Below are positions 10,195 through 21,024 of a stretch of DNA of 64,000 nucleotides, piece by piece. Below the pieces are notes generated by a model that was not told where the DNA came from, ran no database searches, and saw nothing but the letters and a program-made list of their open reading frames with translations. Made by a program: the position numbers and the translations under genes. This DNA is from Actinoallomurus sp040655075. GTDB lineage: Bacteria; Actinomycetota; Actinomycetes; Streptosporangiales; Streptosporangiaceae. Every line of letters starts with the position of its first letter. Position 1 is the stretch's first letter. The DNA is taken from positions 62,001-126,000 of the forward strand of contig NZ_JBFAJC010000007.1 in the NCBI RefSeq assembly GCF_040655075.1, written 5' to 3'.

Positions 10195-11010
10195 TCACGC
10201 GAGGGCGGGCGCGGCGGGCAGGCGGGACAGGAACCGCGCGACCGCATCGCCGAACTCGCGGGCGTGGGTGATGTAGCAGTCGTGCCCACCGCCGTCGATG
10301 GTGACCAGCTCCGTCCCCGGCCTGCGGGCGATCATCTGTTCGGCCACGTCGGGTGGGACGACCTCGCTGTCGCCGCCGAGGAGCAGGAGGGCGGGCTGAT
10401 GGCTGCCGGTCCAGTCCGCCCACCAGTCGCCGCGGATGCCCTGCTTGATCGCGGCGATGTCGTCGCGGTCCCAGCGGAAGCCCCAGCCGTCCTCATCCTC
10501 GAAGGCGTTCTCTTGGAAGTGGTCGATCGCGCCCAGTACAACGCGCTCGGAGATCGCCGCCCGCAGGGCTCCAAGGCTGGGGAAGCGCTCGGGGAAACCG
10601 TCCAGCCACGGAGTGGTGGCGCCGACGGGCGGGGTCTCGGCCGGGAAGTCGATCGCGACGAACGCGCTCACCAGGTCGGGGCGGTGGGCCGCGAGCTGGT
10701 AGGCGTTGATCGCGCCGAGTGAGTGGCCCACCAGGACCGCCGGGGCGATCCCGAGGTGCTCGATCGCGTCCACGGTGTCGGCGACAAACGCGTCCCGGCC
10801 GTAGTCGCCGGCCCGATCGGACAGGCCGTGTCCCCGCTGGTCGAGGCCGATCACCCGCCAGTCCGGGCCGAGGTGGCCGGCGAGCGCCGACCACGCCCGC
10901 CCGCGTCCGAAGGCGCCGTGCAGGGCGAGGATCGGCCGGCCGGTGCCGCCGGAGTCGACGTAGGAGAGACGGAGTCCATCGCGATTCGTGAGGTATTCGG
11001 TCTTCATCAT
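10195..11010 (-). CDS. alpha/beta-fold hydrolase
   Basis: The 271-residue protein has the oxyanion motif LHGAFGRGRAW near 30 and the nucleophile elbow VGHSLGA near 94. An acidic residue region precedes the C-terminal catalytic histidine in DGGGHDCYI. These are features of esterases, lactonases and haloperoxidase-like hydrolases, and the substrate is not predictable. It is divergent from a PadR regulator (11095) across an AT-richer 84-base region, and that regulator probably controls it. Two consecutive ATG codons open the frame (MMKTEYL) and no clear ribosome site is seen. Confidence 0.85.
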   Translation of the reverse strand: MMKTEYLTNRDGLRLSYVDSGGTGRPILALHGAFGRGRAWSALAGHLGPDWRVIGLDQRGHGLSDRAGDYGRDAFVADTVDAIEHLGIAPAVLVGHSLGAINAYQLAAHRPDLVSAFVAIDFPAETPPVGATTPWLDGFPERFPSLGALRAAISERVVLGAIDHFQENAFEDEDGWGFRWDRDDIAAIKQGIRGDWWADWTGSHQPALLLLGGDSEVVPPDVAEQMIARRPGTELVTIDGGGHDCYITHAREFGDAVARFLSRLPAAPALA

Positions 11011-11094
11011 GCGAGGGACTCTAATCGAGACACTCTTTTCGAGTCAACACGCCTAGAGGTACCTCGAAACGAGCACCGTCGATACGATGGAGTC
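11011..11094. promoter_or_regulatory. divergent promoter region, hydrolase / PadR
   Basis: This is a short AT-richer region between divergent genes. It contains GACTC (11017-11021) and GAGTC (11041-11045) as an inverted pair, and TCGAGA and TCGAGT as a direct pair 14 bases apart. One or both could be the PadR binding site. The evidence is only positional. Confidence 0.35.
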
Positions 11095-11622
11095 ATGCTG
11101 AGCCTGAGCATCCTGGGGTTCCTCTACGAGCGACCCATGCACGCGTACGAGCTGCGCCGCCATATCTCCGGACTGTCCGGCCACATCCGGCCGGTGAGCG
11201 ACGGCGCGCTCTACCCGGCGATCGGCCGGCTGGAGAAGGCGGGCATGCTGACCCGGCACGAGGAGCCGGGGAGCGGCGCGACGCCTCGGCAGGTCCTCTC
11301 ACTCACCCAGGCGGGGCGGGACGAGCTCCTCCGTCGGCTTGCCCGGCCGGCCGAGCTCGAAATCACCGACCGGAACTCGTTCTCCATCCTCCTCGCCTTC
11401 CTCGGCTACCTGGAGGATCCCGCGGCCCAGGCCGAAGTGCTCCGCCGCCGGTTGGCGTTCTACGAGGAGCCCGCCAGCTACTTCTACGATGAGGGACGCC
11501 CGCTGCGGGCGGCCGAGATGAGCGATCGGTTCCGCAAGGGCATGATGTCGCTGGCCGCCGTCACGAAACGGGCGGACATGGAATGGCTGCGCCAGACCAT
11601 CACCGACCTGGAAGGCACTTAG
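11095..11622 (+). CDS. PadR-family transcriptional regulator
   Basis: The 175-residue protein starts MLSLSILGFLYERPMHAYELRRHI, the typical PadR winged helix-turn-helix opening. SDGALYPAIGRLEKAGML forms the recognition helix and wing. The C-terminal half (about 90-175) is helical and matches the Vir_C/PadR-C dimerisation region. PadR proteins repress neighbouring detoxification genes until a phenolic or drug ligand binds. The divergent alpha/beta hydrolase is the likely target. The gene ends 9 bases before a very strong hairpin. Confidence 0.88.
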   Translation: MLSLSILGFLYERPMHAYELRRHISGLSGHIRPVSDGALYPAIGRLEKAGMLTRHEEPGSGATPRQVLSLTQAGRDELLRRLARPAELEITDRNSFSILLAFLGYLEDPAAQAEVLRRRLAFYEEPASYFYDEGRPLRAAEMSDRFRKGMMSLAAVTKRADMEWLRQTITDLEGT

Positions 11623-11631
11623 CGCGGTTCT

Positions 11632-11668
11632 GGTTTTTGGCCGGACGACCATCGTCCGGCCAAAAACC
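11632..11668. terminator. bidirectional intrinsic terminator
   Basis: A 17-base perfect stem (11632-11648 with 11652-11668) with a three-base CCA loop opens with GGTTTTTGG and closes with CCAAAAACC. It therefore provides a T run on either strand. It lies between the convergent padR and unknown genes. Confidence 0.85.
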
Positions 11669-11687
11669 ACGGTCGCGGCGCTGCGGG

Positions 11688-12044
11688 TCAGCGGCGCAGC
11701 GAGCGACCGCCGTCCCGCTGTGCGGGGATCTTGGGAGGTTGGACGGTCTCGGCGATGGCGTCGAGCAGGTCCGCCGGTCCGCCGCAGGCCTCCTCGTAGT
11801 GCCAGAAGCGCACGATGCGCTCGGCGACGTCGTTCAGCCGGAACTCCTCGCCCGAGAAGCACCCGGCCGCGGAGAGGCGGGTGATGACGGCGGCGTCGTC
11901 CGGGAGATCGACGGCGTACGCCGCGGCGTCGAGGAGGGCGACCGCGCTCCGCGCGTTGCGCCCGTCGTCGCGTGCGTCGGCTCGGTTAAGTCGCCACCAG
12001 GCGTGACGACGCAGGCATTCAGCGATCATGCGGGACTTCCGCAT
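11688..12044 (-). CDS. conserved-type hypothetical protein
   Basis: The 118-residue soluble protein is not recognised. It starts MRKSRMIAECLRR, is mainly helical, and has a patch of aromatic residues (RFWHYEEACGG) near 85. The ATG at 12044 is chosen because AAGGAGG lies four bases upstream. It has its own terminator on the far side and no obvious operon partner. The 164 bases upstream, up to the response-regulator gene, hold no feature I can support. Confidence 0.6.
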   Translation of the reverse strand: MRKSRMIAECLRRHAWWRLNRADARDDGRNARSAVALLDAAAYAVDLPDDAAVITRLSAAGCFSGEEFRLNDVAERIVRFWHYEEACGGPADLLDAIAETVQPPKIPAQRDGGRSLRR

Positions 12045-12208
12045 GCGGCCTCCTTGGAAAGGCATTCACTCCGAACAATGGCGCACAGTAGTCGACAAAT
12101 AACTCACTGTCACCGCGGATGTCGCCGGAGCGCCGAGAACACACCGACCCCTTGCCTTTCGATGAGCCGCGATTGCCTCTCACGTCCGCTGCGGCCGCGA
12201 GCGTCGGG

Positions 12209-12865
12209 TCATCCGGGCGAGGCGAGCCCCTTGCGGTAGGCGTACGTCACGGCCTGCGCCCGGTCGCGCAGCCCGGCCTTGGCGAACAGGTTGTTGATGT
12301 GCGTCTTCACCGTCGCCTCGCTGATGTACAGCTCCTGGGCGATCTCCGCGTTCGACTTCCCATCCGCGATCAGCATGAGGACCTCCGCCTCCCGCTGGGT
12401 CAGCCCGTCCGGCAGGTCGCCCTTGCGGCGCCGCGGCGACTGTCCGCCTGAGGCGAGCGCGTCGACGAGCCGGCGCTGGACGGACGGGTCCAGCTGGGCG
12501 TCTCCGTCGCGTACGGCCGCGATGGCCCGCGCGATCTCGTCCGCGCCGGCGTCCTTCGTCAGGTATCCGCGGGCGCCCGCCTGCAGGGCGGCGAACACGG
12601 ACTCGTCGTCGCTGTAGGTGGTCAGCACGACGACCTGCACGGCCGGATGCGCCGCCTTGATCCGGCGGGTGGCCTCCACGCCGTCGACGCGCGGCATGCG
12701 CAGGTCCATGAGCACGACGTCCGGTACGTGCTCGGCGACCAGCCGCAGCGCCTCCTCACCGTCGGGCGCCGACCCGACCACCTCGATCCCGGGTAGCAGC
12801 CCGAGCAGCAGCACCAGGCCGTCGCGTACGACGGTCTGATCGTCGACCACGAGGACGCGCGTCAT
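12209..12865 (-). CDS. LuxR-type response regulator of a three-gene operon
   Basis: The 218-residue NarL/LuxR-class regulator has acidic residues at 8-9, phospho-acceptor Asp54 (VVLMDLRMPR), the switch Thr in VVVLTTY, and Lys104 region (YLTKDAG). It ends with a LuxR helix-turn-helix LTQREAEVLMLIADGKSNAEIAQ. The ATG overlaps the kinase stop by four bases. With the kinase it forms a DesKR/LiaRS-like system. The palindrome at 14561-14576, upstream of the operon, is a candidate binding site. Confidence 0.93.
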   Translation of the reverse strand: MTRVLVVDDQTVVRDGLVLLLGLLPGIEVVGSAPDGEEALRLVAEHVPDVVLMDLRMPRVDGVEATRRIKAAHPAVQVVVLTTYSDDESVFAALQAGARGYLTKDAGADEIARAIAAVRDGDAQLDPSVQRRLVDALASGGQSPRRRKGDLPDGLTQREAEVLMLIADGKSNAEIAQELYISEATVKTHINNLFAKAGLRDRAQAVTYAYRKGLASPG

Positions 12866-14025
12866 AGCGGCACTCTCAGCAGCACTCTGAACCCCTTCTC
12901 CTCCGGACCCGCCTCCAGCGCGCCGCCGATCAGCTCCGCGCGCTCGCGCATCCCGACCAGACCGTAGCCGCCTCCGGTCGCGGCGAGCGGCCCGGGCCCG
13001 TTACCGCCCGTGTCCCGGACCTCCAGCTCGCACCGGTCGTCGAGGTAGCGCAGGTCGATCGCGACTTCCGCGCCCGGAGCGTGCTTACGGGCGTTGGTCA
13101 GCGCCTCCTGCGCAGTACGGATGATCGCCAGGCCCGCCTTCGGTTCCAGCTCGCGGGGCTGCCCGGTGATCGTCACCTGGCAGCGGACGTCGGCGAGGGA
13201 CCGATGCTCCTCGGCGAGCTCACGGAGCACTTCGTCGGTCGGCGGGATGTCCCCGCGCAAGGTGGCCAACGCCCGGCGCGTCTCCTCCAGCCCGCTACGG
13301 GCCAGACCGCGGGCGCGCTCGACCCGGTCGAGCGCCTCGTCCGTCCGGCCGTTCGCGATCAGCAACCGGGCCCCTTCCAGGTGAACGAGCTGGGCGGACA
13401 GGGAATGCGCCAGGATGTCGTGGATCTCCCGGGCGATGTGGGCCCGCTCGGCGAGCACGAGGTTCTCCTGCTCGGCCCGCCGCGTCGCCTCCCGAGCCTT
13501 GCTCGCCCGCACCCCGGCGAACATCCCGGCAAGACCGATGATCGCCCATAGGTCTCCCAGCCGCCCGTGCTGCAGTTCGTACCCGAGCCCGATCGCGAGG
13601 CCCGAGATGAAGAACGTGGGCAGCGCGCGGCGCACCGAGTAGTACTCCGCGGCGAACCCGGACACCGCGAACAGCAGGGCGCTGGCGGGCCGGGCCGGCG
13701 CGGTCACGTAGAGCAACATGCCGACGAAAGCGGCGGCGGCGAAGATCAGATGGCCGTACGGCCACCGGAACCGGTGGGAGAGGATCCCCAGGACGAACAC
13801 GGACACCGCGAGGAGCACTCCGGCGGTGTACGCGAGGTTCGTGCCGTGCAGTCCGAAGCCCGGCCGGCGCGAACCGTGCAGCATCGCGTAGCCGAACCAC
13901 ACGATGCTGGCGACGAGCGCGCCGATCCGGAACAGCATCCGCTCCCGGCCGTCCGCACCGTTGGCGGCGGCGCGCGCCTCGTCGAACGGGTGGCGCCGGC
14001 CGCGGAGGAAGCCGGGGGTGGTCAC
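12862..14025 (-). CDS. sensor histidine kinase, HisKA_3 type
   Basis: The 387-residue membrane kinase has four to five transmembrane segments between 35 and 170. The HisKA_3 dimerisation helix carries phosphorylated His202 (AREIHDILAHSLS). The HATPase has an N-box in EALTNARKHAPG and a glycine box GGGYGLVGMRERAELIGG. It has no large extracytoplasmic domain, so it is an intramembrane-sensing kinase. It overlaps the regulator downstream and the DUF1453 gene upstream, both by ATGA, so the three are co-translated. Confidence 0.93.
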   Translation of the reverse strand: MTTPGFLRGRRHPFDEARAAANGADGRERMLFRIGALVASIVWFGYAMLHGSRRPGFGLHGTNLAYTAGVLLAVSVFVLGILSHRFRWPYGHLIFAAAAFVGMLLYVTAPARPASALLFAVSGFAAEYYSVRRALPTFFISGLAIGLGYELQHGRLGDLWAIIGLAGMFAGVRASKAREATRRAEQENLVLAERAHIAREIHDILAHSLSAQLVHLEGARLLIANGRTDEALDRVERARGLARSGLEETRRALATLRGDIPPTDEVLRELAEEHRSLADVRCQVTITGQPRELEPKAGLAIIRTAQEALTNARKHAPGAEVAIDLRYLDDRCELEVRDTGGNGPGPLAATGGGYGLVGMRERAELIGGALEAGPEEKGFRVLLRVPL

Positions 14026-14498
14026 GCGTCAACGCTAACCGGCACCGGGAGGGTACGGGCACGCCAGGCGAGCACGAGGTTCTGAGTGAGCATCCAGGCG
14101 GCCACGGACACCAGGATGTCACCCGTCCCGGCCTTGACCCCGGCGGCGTACCCGAAGGCCACGGCCCCGCCCCGTACGGCGATCGAGGCGAGGAAGACGC
14201 CGAAGGTCGCCCACGTGCCACGGCTCCAGACGGACCCGTCGTGCTCCCGCCAGACCCGCATCGTGGAACCGAGCCCACAGCCGAGCGCGAGCGCGGCCAC
14301 GATCTCCGCCGCCAGCAGGACGGTGGCGAGCACCTGGTGGCGGGGATCGATGACATGGCCCTGGCCGAACCCGACGGCGGCGAGGATGACGGGGAGGACG
14401 TACGGCCTTTCCGCGGCGACGCGCCGCGGCGCGAACCGGCGGTAGATCACGAGGACGACGACGGCGGCGATCAGCAGGCCGTTGAGCAGAGCGTGCAT
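14022..14498 (-). CDS. small polytopic membrane protein, DUF1453/CcdC-like
   Basis: The 158-residue protein has four or five hydrophobic helices and the IYRRFAPRRV loop after the first helix, as in DUF1453 (CcdC-like) proteins. Members often sit next to sensor kinases in actinobacteria, and a role in signal input is plausible. The ATG at 14498 (MHALLNGLL) fits the first helix; a longer reading frame upstream is disfavoured because it would add an unstructured tail. It is the first gene of the operon with the kinase and regulator. Confidence 0.7.
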   Translation of the reverse strand: MHALLNGLLIAAVVVLVIYRRFAPRRVAAERPYVLPVILAAVGFGQGHVIDPRHQVLATVLLAAEIVAALALGCGLGSTMRVWREHDGSVWSRGTWATFGVFLASIAVRGGAVAFGYAAGVKAGTGDILVSVAAWMLTQNLVLAWRARTLPVPVSVDA

Positions 14499-14560
14499 GA
14501 CTTCGACGGTAGGAATCCGCCGCCCGCCACGGATCGGAGCCGGGTTGGATTCCGGCCCCG

Positions 14561-14576
14561 TCCACCCCCGGGTGGA
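14561..14576. promoter_or_regulatory. palindrome upstream of the two-component operon
   Basis: TCCACCC-CC-GGGTGGA is a perfect inverted repeat with seven-base arms, 63 bases before the DUF1453 start. It is a candidate site for autoregulation by the LuxR-type response regulator. No other copy was noticed. Confidence 0.35.
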
Positions 14577-14616
14577 GAGCAGCACCCCGCCGGGCGACCC
14601 CTGGTGACCGGCGGAC

Positions 14617-14636
14617 GAGGGCCCTGGCGGGCCCTC
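14617..14636. terminator. hairpin downstream of the MMPL gene
   Basis: GAGGGCCC-TGGC-GGGCCCTC is an eight-base perfect stem about 55 bases beyond the MMPL stop. It fits a T-less actinobacterial terminator that separates MMPL from the two-component operon on the same strand. Confidence 0.45.
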
Positions 14637-14690
14637 CACGGCGACGGGCCCGTCCCGCCCGCCGCGGCGATCACCAGGGATACCTGCCGC

Positions 14691-16967
14691 TCAGTGCACC
14701 GGAGCGGATCCCGGAAGCAGCCGTCGCAGCCCGCGCGGAAGGGTCCAGCACCGCCGGCCGAGCAGGGCGATGGCCGCGGGCAGGAGCACGCCCCGGACGA
14801 TCGTCGCGTCGATGACGATGGCCACCGCCATGCCGACGCCCATCATCTTGTACTCGATGGCGGTCAGGGTGATGAAGACGCTGAACACCGCGGTCATGAT
14901 GACGGCGGCGCTGGTCACCACCCCCGCGCTGCCGGTGATGCCGCCGACCACCGCTTCCCGGGTGTCCGCTCCCGCGGCCCAGCGCTCGCGGATCCTGCTG
15001 AGGATGAAGATGTGGTAGTCCATGCTCAGCCCGAAGAGGATCACGAACATGAACACGGGCAGCCAGCCGACCACACCGCCGTACGAGCGGAAGCCGAGCA
15101 GCGAGCCCAGGTGACCCTCCTGGAACACCCAGGTGAGCACCCCGTACGCCGCGCCGATCGACAGCAGGTTCAACGCGATCGAGATGACCGGGATCGCCAG
15201 CGAGCGGAACGCCACGACGAGCAGGACGAGCGCCAGGACCAGCACGAAGGCGAACACGAGCGGTGTGCGGGCCTCCAGCTGCTCGGCGAAGTCGTGGGCG
15301 ACGGCGGTCTTCCCGGCGACCGCGTAGTCGATGCCGTCCACCCGCCCGAGCGTCGCGGGCAGGATCCGGTCGCGCAGCGTCTCCAGGGCGTGGTTCGCCG
15401 CGCCGTTGTTCCGGAAGTCCGCCAGCGGCACCCGTACGACGACGACGCGGTCCACGGTCACCGCGGAGATGGGCTCGCCGAGTGCGCGGTCACCGGCGGC
15501 GACGCGCCCGCGCAGGTCGTCGATCGCCCGGTTCACCGTCCGCCCGTCCACCGAGCCGCCGTTCTTCGCCCAGATCACCACGCGGGCCGGTGCGGGCGTG
15601 CCGGGGAACGCCTCCTGCATGCGGAGCGCGGCGTCCACCACCGGAACGCTGCGCGGCAGGCTGTCGGTGGTCGCCGCGTCCTGCAGCCGCATTCCGAACG
15701 CCGGCAGCGCCAGCACGGCCAGGACCACGGTCGCGGACCCGCCCCACAGGAGCGGACGCCGTACGACCGCACGAGCGACCAGTGACCAGACCCGGGACTC
15801 CGTGGCGGTGGTCCGGCGGCGGCCGAGCAACGGAACCCGGGCCTTGTCCACCCACCGGCCGAGCAGGGCCAGGAGAGCGGGAAGGACCGTGACCGAGCCG
15901 ACCATCGCCAGGCCGACCACGAGGACCGATCCGGCCGTCAGCCCGCGGAAGTTGTCCAGCCCGGTGAACAGCAGCCCGCACAGGCAGAGCATCACGGTCA
16001 GCCCCGAGACGACCACCACGCGGCCCGATGTACGCGCGGTGATCCGCAGCGCTTCGGCGATGCCGCGTCCGGCGGCGCGCTCCTCCCGCTCACGGCGCAG
16101 GTAGAACAGGGAGTAGTCGATGCCCACGGCCATGCCGATCAGCAGGACCATCGACGACGTTGCGCTGTTCACCGGAACCCAGTGGGCGATCACCTGCAGG
16201 AACCCGAACGTGCCCACCACGGTGGTCACCGCCAGCAGCAGCGGAATGCCCATCGCGATCAGCGACCCGAAGACCACGAGCAGGATGAGCACGGTGAGCG
16301 GCAACGAGACGAACTCCGCGCTCTTGAAGTCGCCCTTGATCCCCTGGTCCACGGCGAGCGTCAGACTGTGGTCGCCCGCCTGCGCCAGCCTGACCTGCGG
16401 ATGGCGGGCCCGCACCGAGTCCACGGCCCGTACGGCGGCGTCGTAATGGGCGTGGAGGAGGTCGTCCGGACCCGCGACCTGGAACGTGACAAGCCCGGAC
16501 CGGCCGTCCCTCGACACCAGCCGGTTCGCGTCCGCCGACGAGCCGTCGCCGCCCAGCGGGGAACGTACCTCGGCCACCGCACCCGGGGTCCGGCGCAGGG
16601 TCAGCACGAGATCGCGGGTGGCGTTCCGCAGCTCGGCGCTGTCCGCGAACCGCTCCCCCGCCGGCGTACGGGCCTGGATGAGGACGTTCTCCTCGATCGG
16701 CACGTACGAGCGCTGGGCGGACAGCACCCGATCGGCTCGGCCGGACTCTCCGGGGTCCGTGCTGTTCATCGTGTCTCCCGGCATCAGCGCGCTCGAGAGT
16801 ACGGCGACGATGACGAGGGCGAACCAGCCGGTGATCGCCAGAAGACGGTGCCGGATCGACCAGCCGGCGATCCGCTCGACCACGGCCCCCTGGCGGGGTG
16901 GCCCGGTCGCGGCCGACGGATCGGCCGGCCCGGCAGGCGGGCGGGTCGATTTGCCAGTAGGCAGCAT
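14691..16967 (-). CDS. MMPL-family (RND) membrane transporter
   Basis: The roughly 758-residue protein has two repeats, each with one N-terminal helix, a large extracytoplasmic loop, and a five-helix bundle. Each bundle contains a conserved Asp-Tyr pair (GIDYSLFYLRREREE and GLSMDYHIFILSRIRE) needed for proton coupling. MMPL proteins export lipids, siderophores or drugs. The ATG at 16967 (MLPTGKS) has AAGGA nine bases upstream. The frame runs further upstream, but that part crosses a CTCGCCC/GGGCGAG hairpin (17008-17024) and looks untranslated. The ArsR and coiled-coil genes just upstream on the same strand may regulate it. Confidence 0.9.
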   Translation of the reverse strand: MLPTGKSTRPPAGPADPSAATGPPRQGAVVERIAGWSIRHRLLAITGWFALVIVAVLSSALMPGDTMNSTDPGESGRADRVLSAQRSYVPIEENVLIQARTPAGERFADSAELRNATRDLVLTLRRTPGAVAEVRSPLGGDGSSADANRLVSRDGRSGLVTFQVAGPDDLLHAHYDAAVRAVDSVRARHPQVRLAQAGDHSLTLAVDQGIKGDFKSAEFVSLPLTVLILLVVFGSLIAMGIPLLLAVTTVVGTFGFLQVIAHWVPVNSATSSMVLLIGMAVGIDYSLFYLRREREERAAGRGIAEALRITARTSGRVVVVSGLTVMLCLCGLLFTGLDNFRGLTAGSVLVVGLAMVGSVTVLPALLALLGRWVDKARVPLLGRRRTTATESRVWSLVARAVVRRPLLWGGSATVVLAVLALPAFGMRLQDAATTDSLPRSVPVVDAALRMQEAFPGTPAPARVVIWAKNGGSVDGRTVNRAIDDLRGRVAAGDRALGEPISAVTVDRVVVVRVPLADFRNNGAANHALETLRDRILPATLGRVDGIDYAVAGKTAVAHDFAEQLEARTPLVFAFVLVLALVLLVVAFRSLAIPVISIALNLLSIGAAYGVLTWVFQEGHLGSLLGFRSYGGVVGWLPVFMFVILFGLSMDYHIFILSRIRERWAAGADTREAVVGGITGSAGVVTSAAVIMTAVFSVFITLTAIEYKMMGVGMAVAIVIDATIVRGVLLPAAIALLGRRCWTLPRGLRRLLPGSAPVH

Positions 16968-17084
16968 GAACTGCTGTCCTTTCCGAGAAGGAGCGTTCCT
17001 GTGAGAGCTCGCCCTGCGGGCGAGGTGGTGCTTCTTCGTCACCTGGGCCGTCGAGTTGCAGCTCGGCGGCCCAGGGCAGATCCG

Positions 17085-17357
17085 TCACTCGACCGTCTGC
17101 AGGATCCTTTCGAGTGATTCCATCCGGGACTGCATCTCTCCGACACGCCCGTTGAGCTCCGTCAGCAGCTGCTCGGTGCTCCGCTGGGCCGCGAGGGCCT
17201 CTTCGGCGATCCTGCGGTACTCCTGTTCCCGTACGACGAGGACCTTGGCCCGCCGGGTGGCGGCGAGTTGCCAGATGGTCACCGTGATCACGCAGGTGAA
17301 CAGCGCGAATAGCCCGAAGGCGCCGACGGCCTCCGCCAAACCGTGCCCGCCCATCAT
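17085..17357 (-). CDS. small single-pass membrane protein with coiled coil
   Basis: The 90-residue protein has one transmembrane helix (about 8-32, AVGAFGLFALFTCVITVTIWQLA), a basic stretch, and a predicted coiled coil (45-90) with heptads in LLTELNGRVGEMQSRMESLERIL. It overlaps the ArsR gene stop by ATGA, so both are made together. No enzymatic motif is present. The arrangement suggests a membrane adaptor or anchor working with the regulator. The function is unknown. Confidence 0.75.
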   Translation of the reverse strand: MMGGHGLAEAVGAFGLFALFTCVITVTIWQLAATRRAKVLVVREQEYRRIAEEALAAQRSTEQLLTELNGRVGEMQSRMESLERILQTVE

Positions 17358-17689
17358 GGAGATCCCTTCGTTCCGTCGCCCGGCCCTTCGCCCGGCGTGC
17401 TCAAGGTTCGTTCCGCGGCTTCGAGAACCTCCGGCGTCAGCTCGATCGCGAACGCGTTGACCTCGTAGAACTTCATCGCCTTGCCGTCCTCGGACACCTC
17501 CATCCGCGCCGAGACGAGGCCCGCCGCCTCCAGCTTCCGCAGGTGCACCTGGAGCAGCGGCCGGCTGATGCCCAGCGTGCGGGCGAGCTCGCTCACGTAC
17601 GCGCGCTCCCGCGCGAGCGCCGCGATCACCCGGACGCGGTGAGGATTGGCCAGCGTCGCCAGTACGCGCACGAGCTCGTCGCCGTTCAT
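17354..17689 (-). CDS. ArsR-family winged-helix regulator
   Basis: The 111-residue protein has an ArsR/SmtB-type helix-turn-helix: TLANPHRVRVIAALARERAYVSELARTLGISRPLLQVHLRKLEAAGLV. No cysteine pair for metal binding is visible, so the effector is probably not a thiophilic metal. The ATG at 17689 gives the usual length; a TTG at 17722 would add eleven residues. The imperfect palindrome at 17730-17744 lies just upstream and may be its operator. It is translationally coupled to the coiled-coil membrane gene. Confidence 0.85.
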   Translation of the reverse strand: MNGDELVRVLATLANPHRVRVIAALARERAYVSELARTLGISRPLLQVHLRKLEAAGLVSARMEVSEDGKAMKFYEVNAFAIELTPEVLEAAERTLSTPGEGPGDGTKGSP

Positions 17690-17729
17690 GTGAGGCGGCT
17701 CATCGCGATGGCGGACATGCAAAGAAATG

Positions 17730-17744
17730 TTAGCAGGTGCTCAA
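17730..17744. promoter_or_regulatory. imperfect palindrome upstream of arsR-type gene
   Basis: TTAGCA-GG-TGCTCAA is a near-perfect inverted repeat in the AT-rich leader between the parE terminator and the ArsR-type gene. Its position fits an autoregulatory site. Confidence 0.35.
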
Positions 17745-17780
17745 TCTTCTTGGCACCAGGACGCATTCGGGGCAAAAAAG

Positions 17781-17820
17781 CGACGGCCTGCTCGCCCCGA
17801 CCGGGGTGAGCAGGCCGTCG
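17781..17820 (-). terminator. intrinsic terminator of parE
   Basis: A 13-base perfect stem (17781-17793 with 17808-17820) is extended by a G-U pair and CCCC/GGGG, giving an 18-pair hairpin with a four-base loop. On the minus strand it is followed by CTTTTTTG. It begins 20 bases beyond the parE stop, a textbook rho-independent terminator. Confidence 0.9.
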
Positions 17821-17840
17821 TCGTGCGGCGCCGAGAGGTG

Positions 17841-19934
<2,094 letters not shown>

Positions 19935-20121
19935 CGGCTCTGCTCCTCGGGGGTAGGGCGTGCGGGCAGCAGAGTACCCGTCGGCACCGACACTACGCGG
20001 ACCGGCGCGCCGTCCGGTACGTCCTCCATCCCTGGGCGGAGGCGACCACACGGCGGTCGATCTGGCGTAACTCCATCTAAAGGAGGGTGTTCGCCAATCA
20101 GCCCGTCTCTATGGTTCAGCC

Positions 20122-21024
20122 ATGCCCAACACGATTGTCGCCAAAGATCTGCGAAAGCGCTACGGCGACGTACGAGCGGTCGACGGAGTGACGCTGACGG
20201 TCGAGGAGGGGGAGTTCTTCGGAATCCTCGGGCCGAACGGCGCGGGGAAGACGACGACTCTCGAGATCATCGAGGGGTTGCGCCAGGCGGACGGCGGTGA
20301 GGTCACCGTCCTGGGCCGGTCCCCGTGGCCGCGCGACCCGGGGCTGTTGCCGAGGATCGGCGTCCAGCTCCAGGCATCCTCCTTCTTCGAGCGGCTCACC
20401 GCGCGGGAGCAGCTGCGCACCTTCGGTTCGCTGTACGGCGTGCCGGACCGCAAGGCCGACGCGATGCTGGAGACGGTCGGCCTGACGGAGAAGGCCGACA
20501 CTCCGGTGGAGAAGCTGTCCGGCGGCCAGGCGCAGCGCCTGTCGATCGCCTGCGCGCTGGTGCACGAGCCGGAGCTGGTGTTCCTCGACGAGCCGACGGC
20601 CGCGCTGGACCCCCAGGCGCGCCGCAACCTGTGGGACGTCCTGCGCGCCATCAACACCGAGGGCCGCACGATCGTGCTGACGACGCACTACATGGACGAG
20701 GCCGAGACCCTGTGCGACCGGGTGGCGATCATCGATCGGGGGCGGATCCTGCAGAGCGGTCCGCCCGCCGCGCTGGTCCGCGACCTGGACGCCGCGACCC
20801 GGATCGGCGTGGTGAGCGGCGTGCTGAGCGTGGCGGAGGCCCGTGCGCTGCCGGGCGTGGACGACGTGAGCGACGACGGGGTCTCGCTCGTCATCTCCAC
20901 CCGCGATCCCTCCTCCGTCGTGGCGGCACTGGCCGCCCGTGGCGCGCTGGACGGCGTCCAGATCAAGGGCGCCACCCTCGAAGACGTCTTCCTCAATCTG
21001 ACCGGGCGGGAGTACCGAGCATGA
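20122..21024 (+). CDS. ABC transporter ATP-binding protein
   Basis: The 300-residue protein has Walker A GPNGAGKTT (37-45), signature LSGGQAQR, Walker B LVFLDEPTAALDP and the H-loop TTHYMDEAE, plus a C-terminal extension of about 80 residues seen in ABC-2 exporter ATPases. It energises the permease encoded next (ATGA overlap). No ribosome site adjoins the ATG; an isolated AAAGGAGGG lies about 34 bases upstream. Divergent from parE. The substrate is unknown. Confidence 0.92.
   Translation: MPNTIVAKDLRKRYGDVRAVDGVTLTVEEGEFFGILGPNGAGKTTTLEIIEGLRQADGGEVTVLGRSPWPRDPGLLPRIGVQLQASSFFERLTAREQLRTFGSLYGVPDRKADAMLETVGLTEKADTPVEKLSGGQAQRLSIACALVHEPELVFLDEPTAALDPQARRNLWDVLRAINTEGRTIVLTTHYMDEAETLCDRVAIIDRGRILQSGPPAALVRDLDAATRIGVVSGVLSVAEARALPGVDDVSDDGVSLVISTRDPSSVVAALAARGALDGVQIKGATLEDVFLNLTGREYRA

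Noticed and set aside
16968..17042. N-terminal extension of the MMPL protein to 17042
   Set aside because: The extension crosses a hairpin, is basic and unlike the family, and the ribosome site supports 16967.
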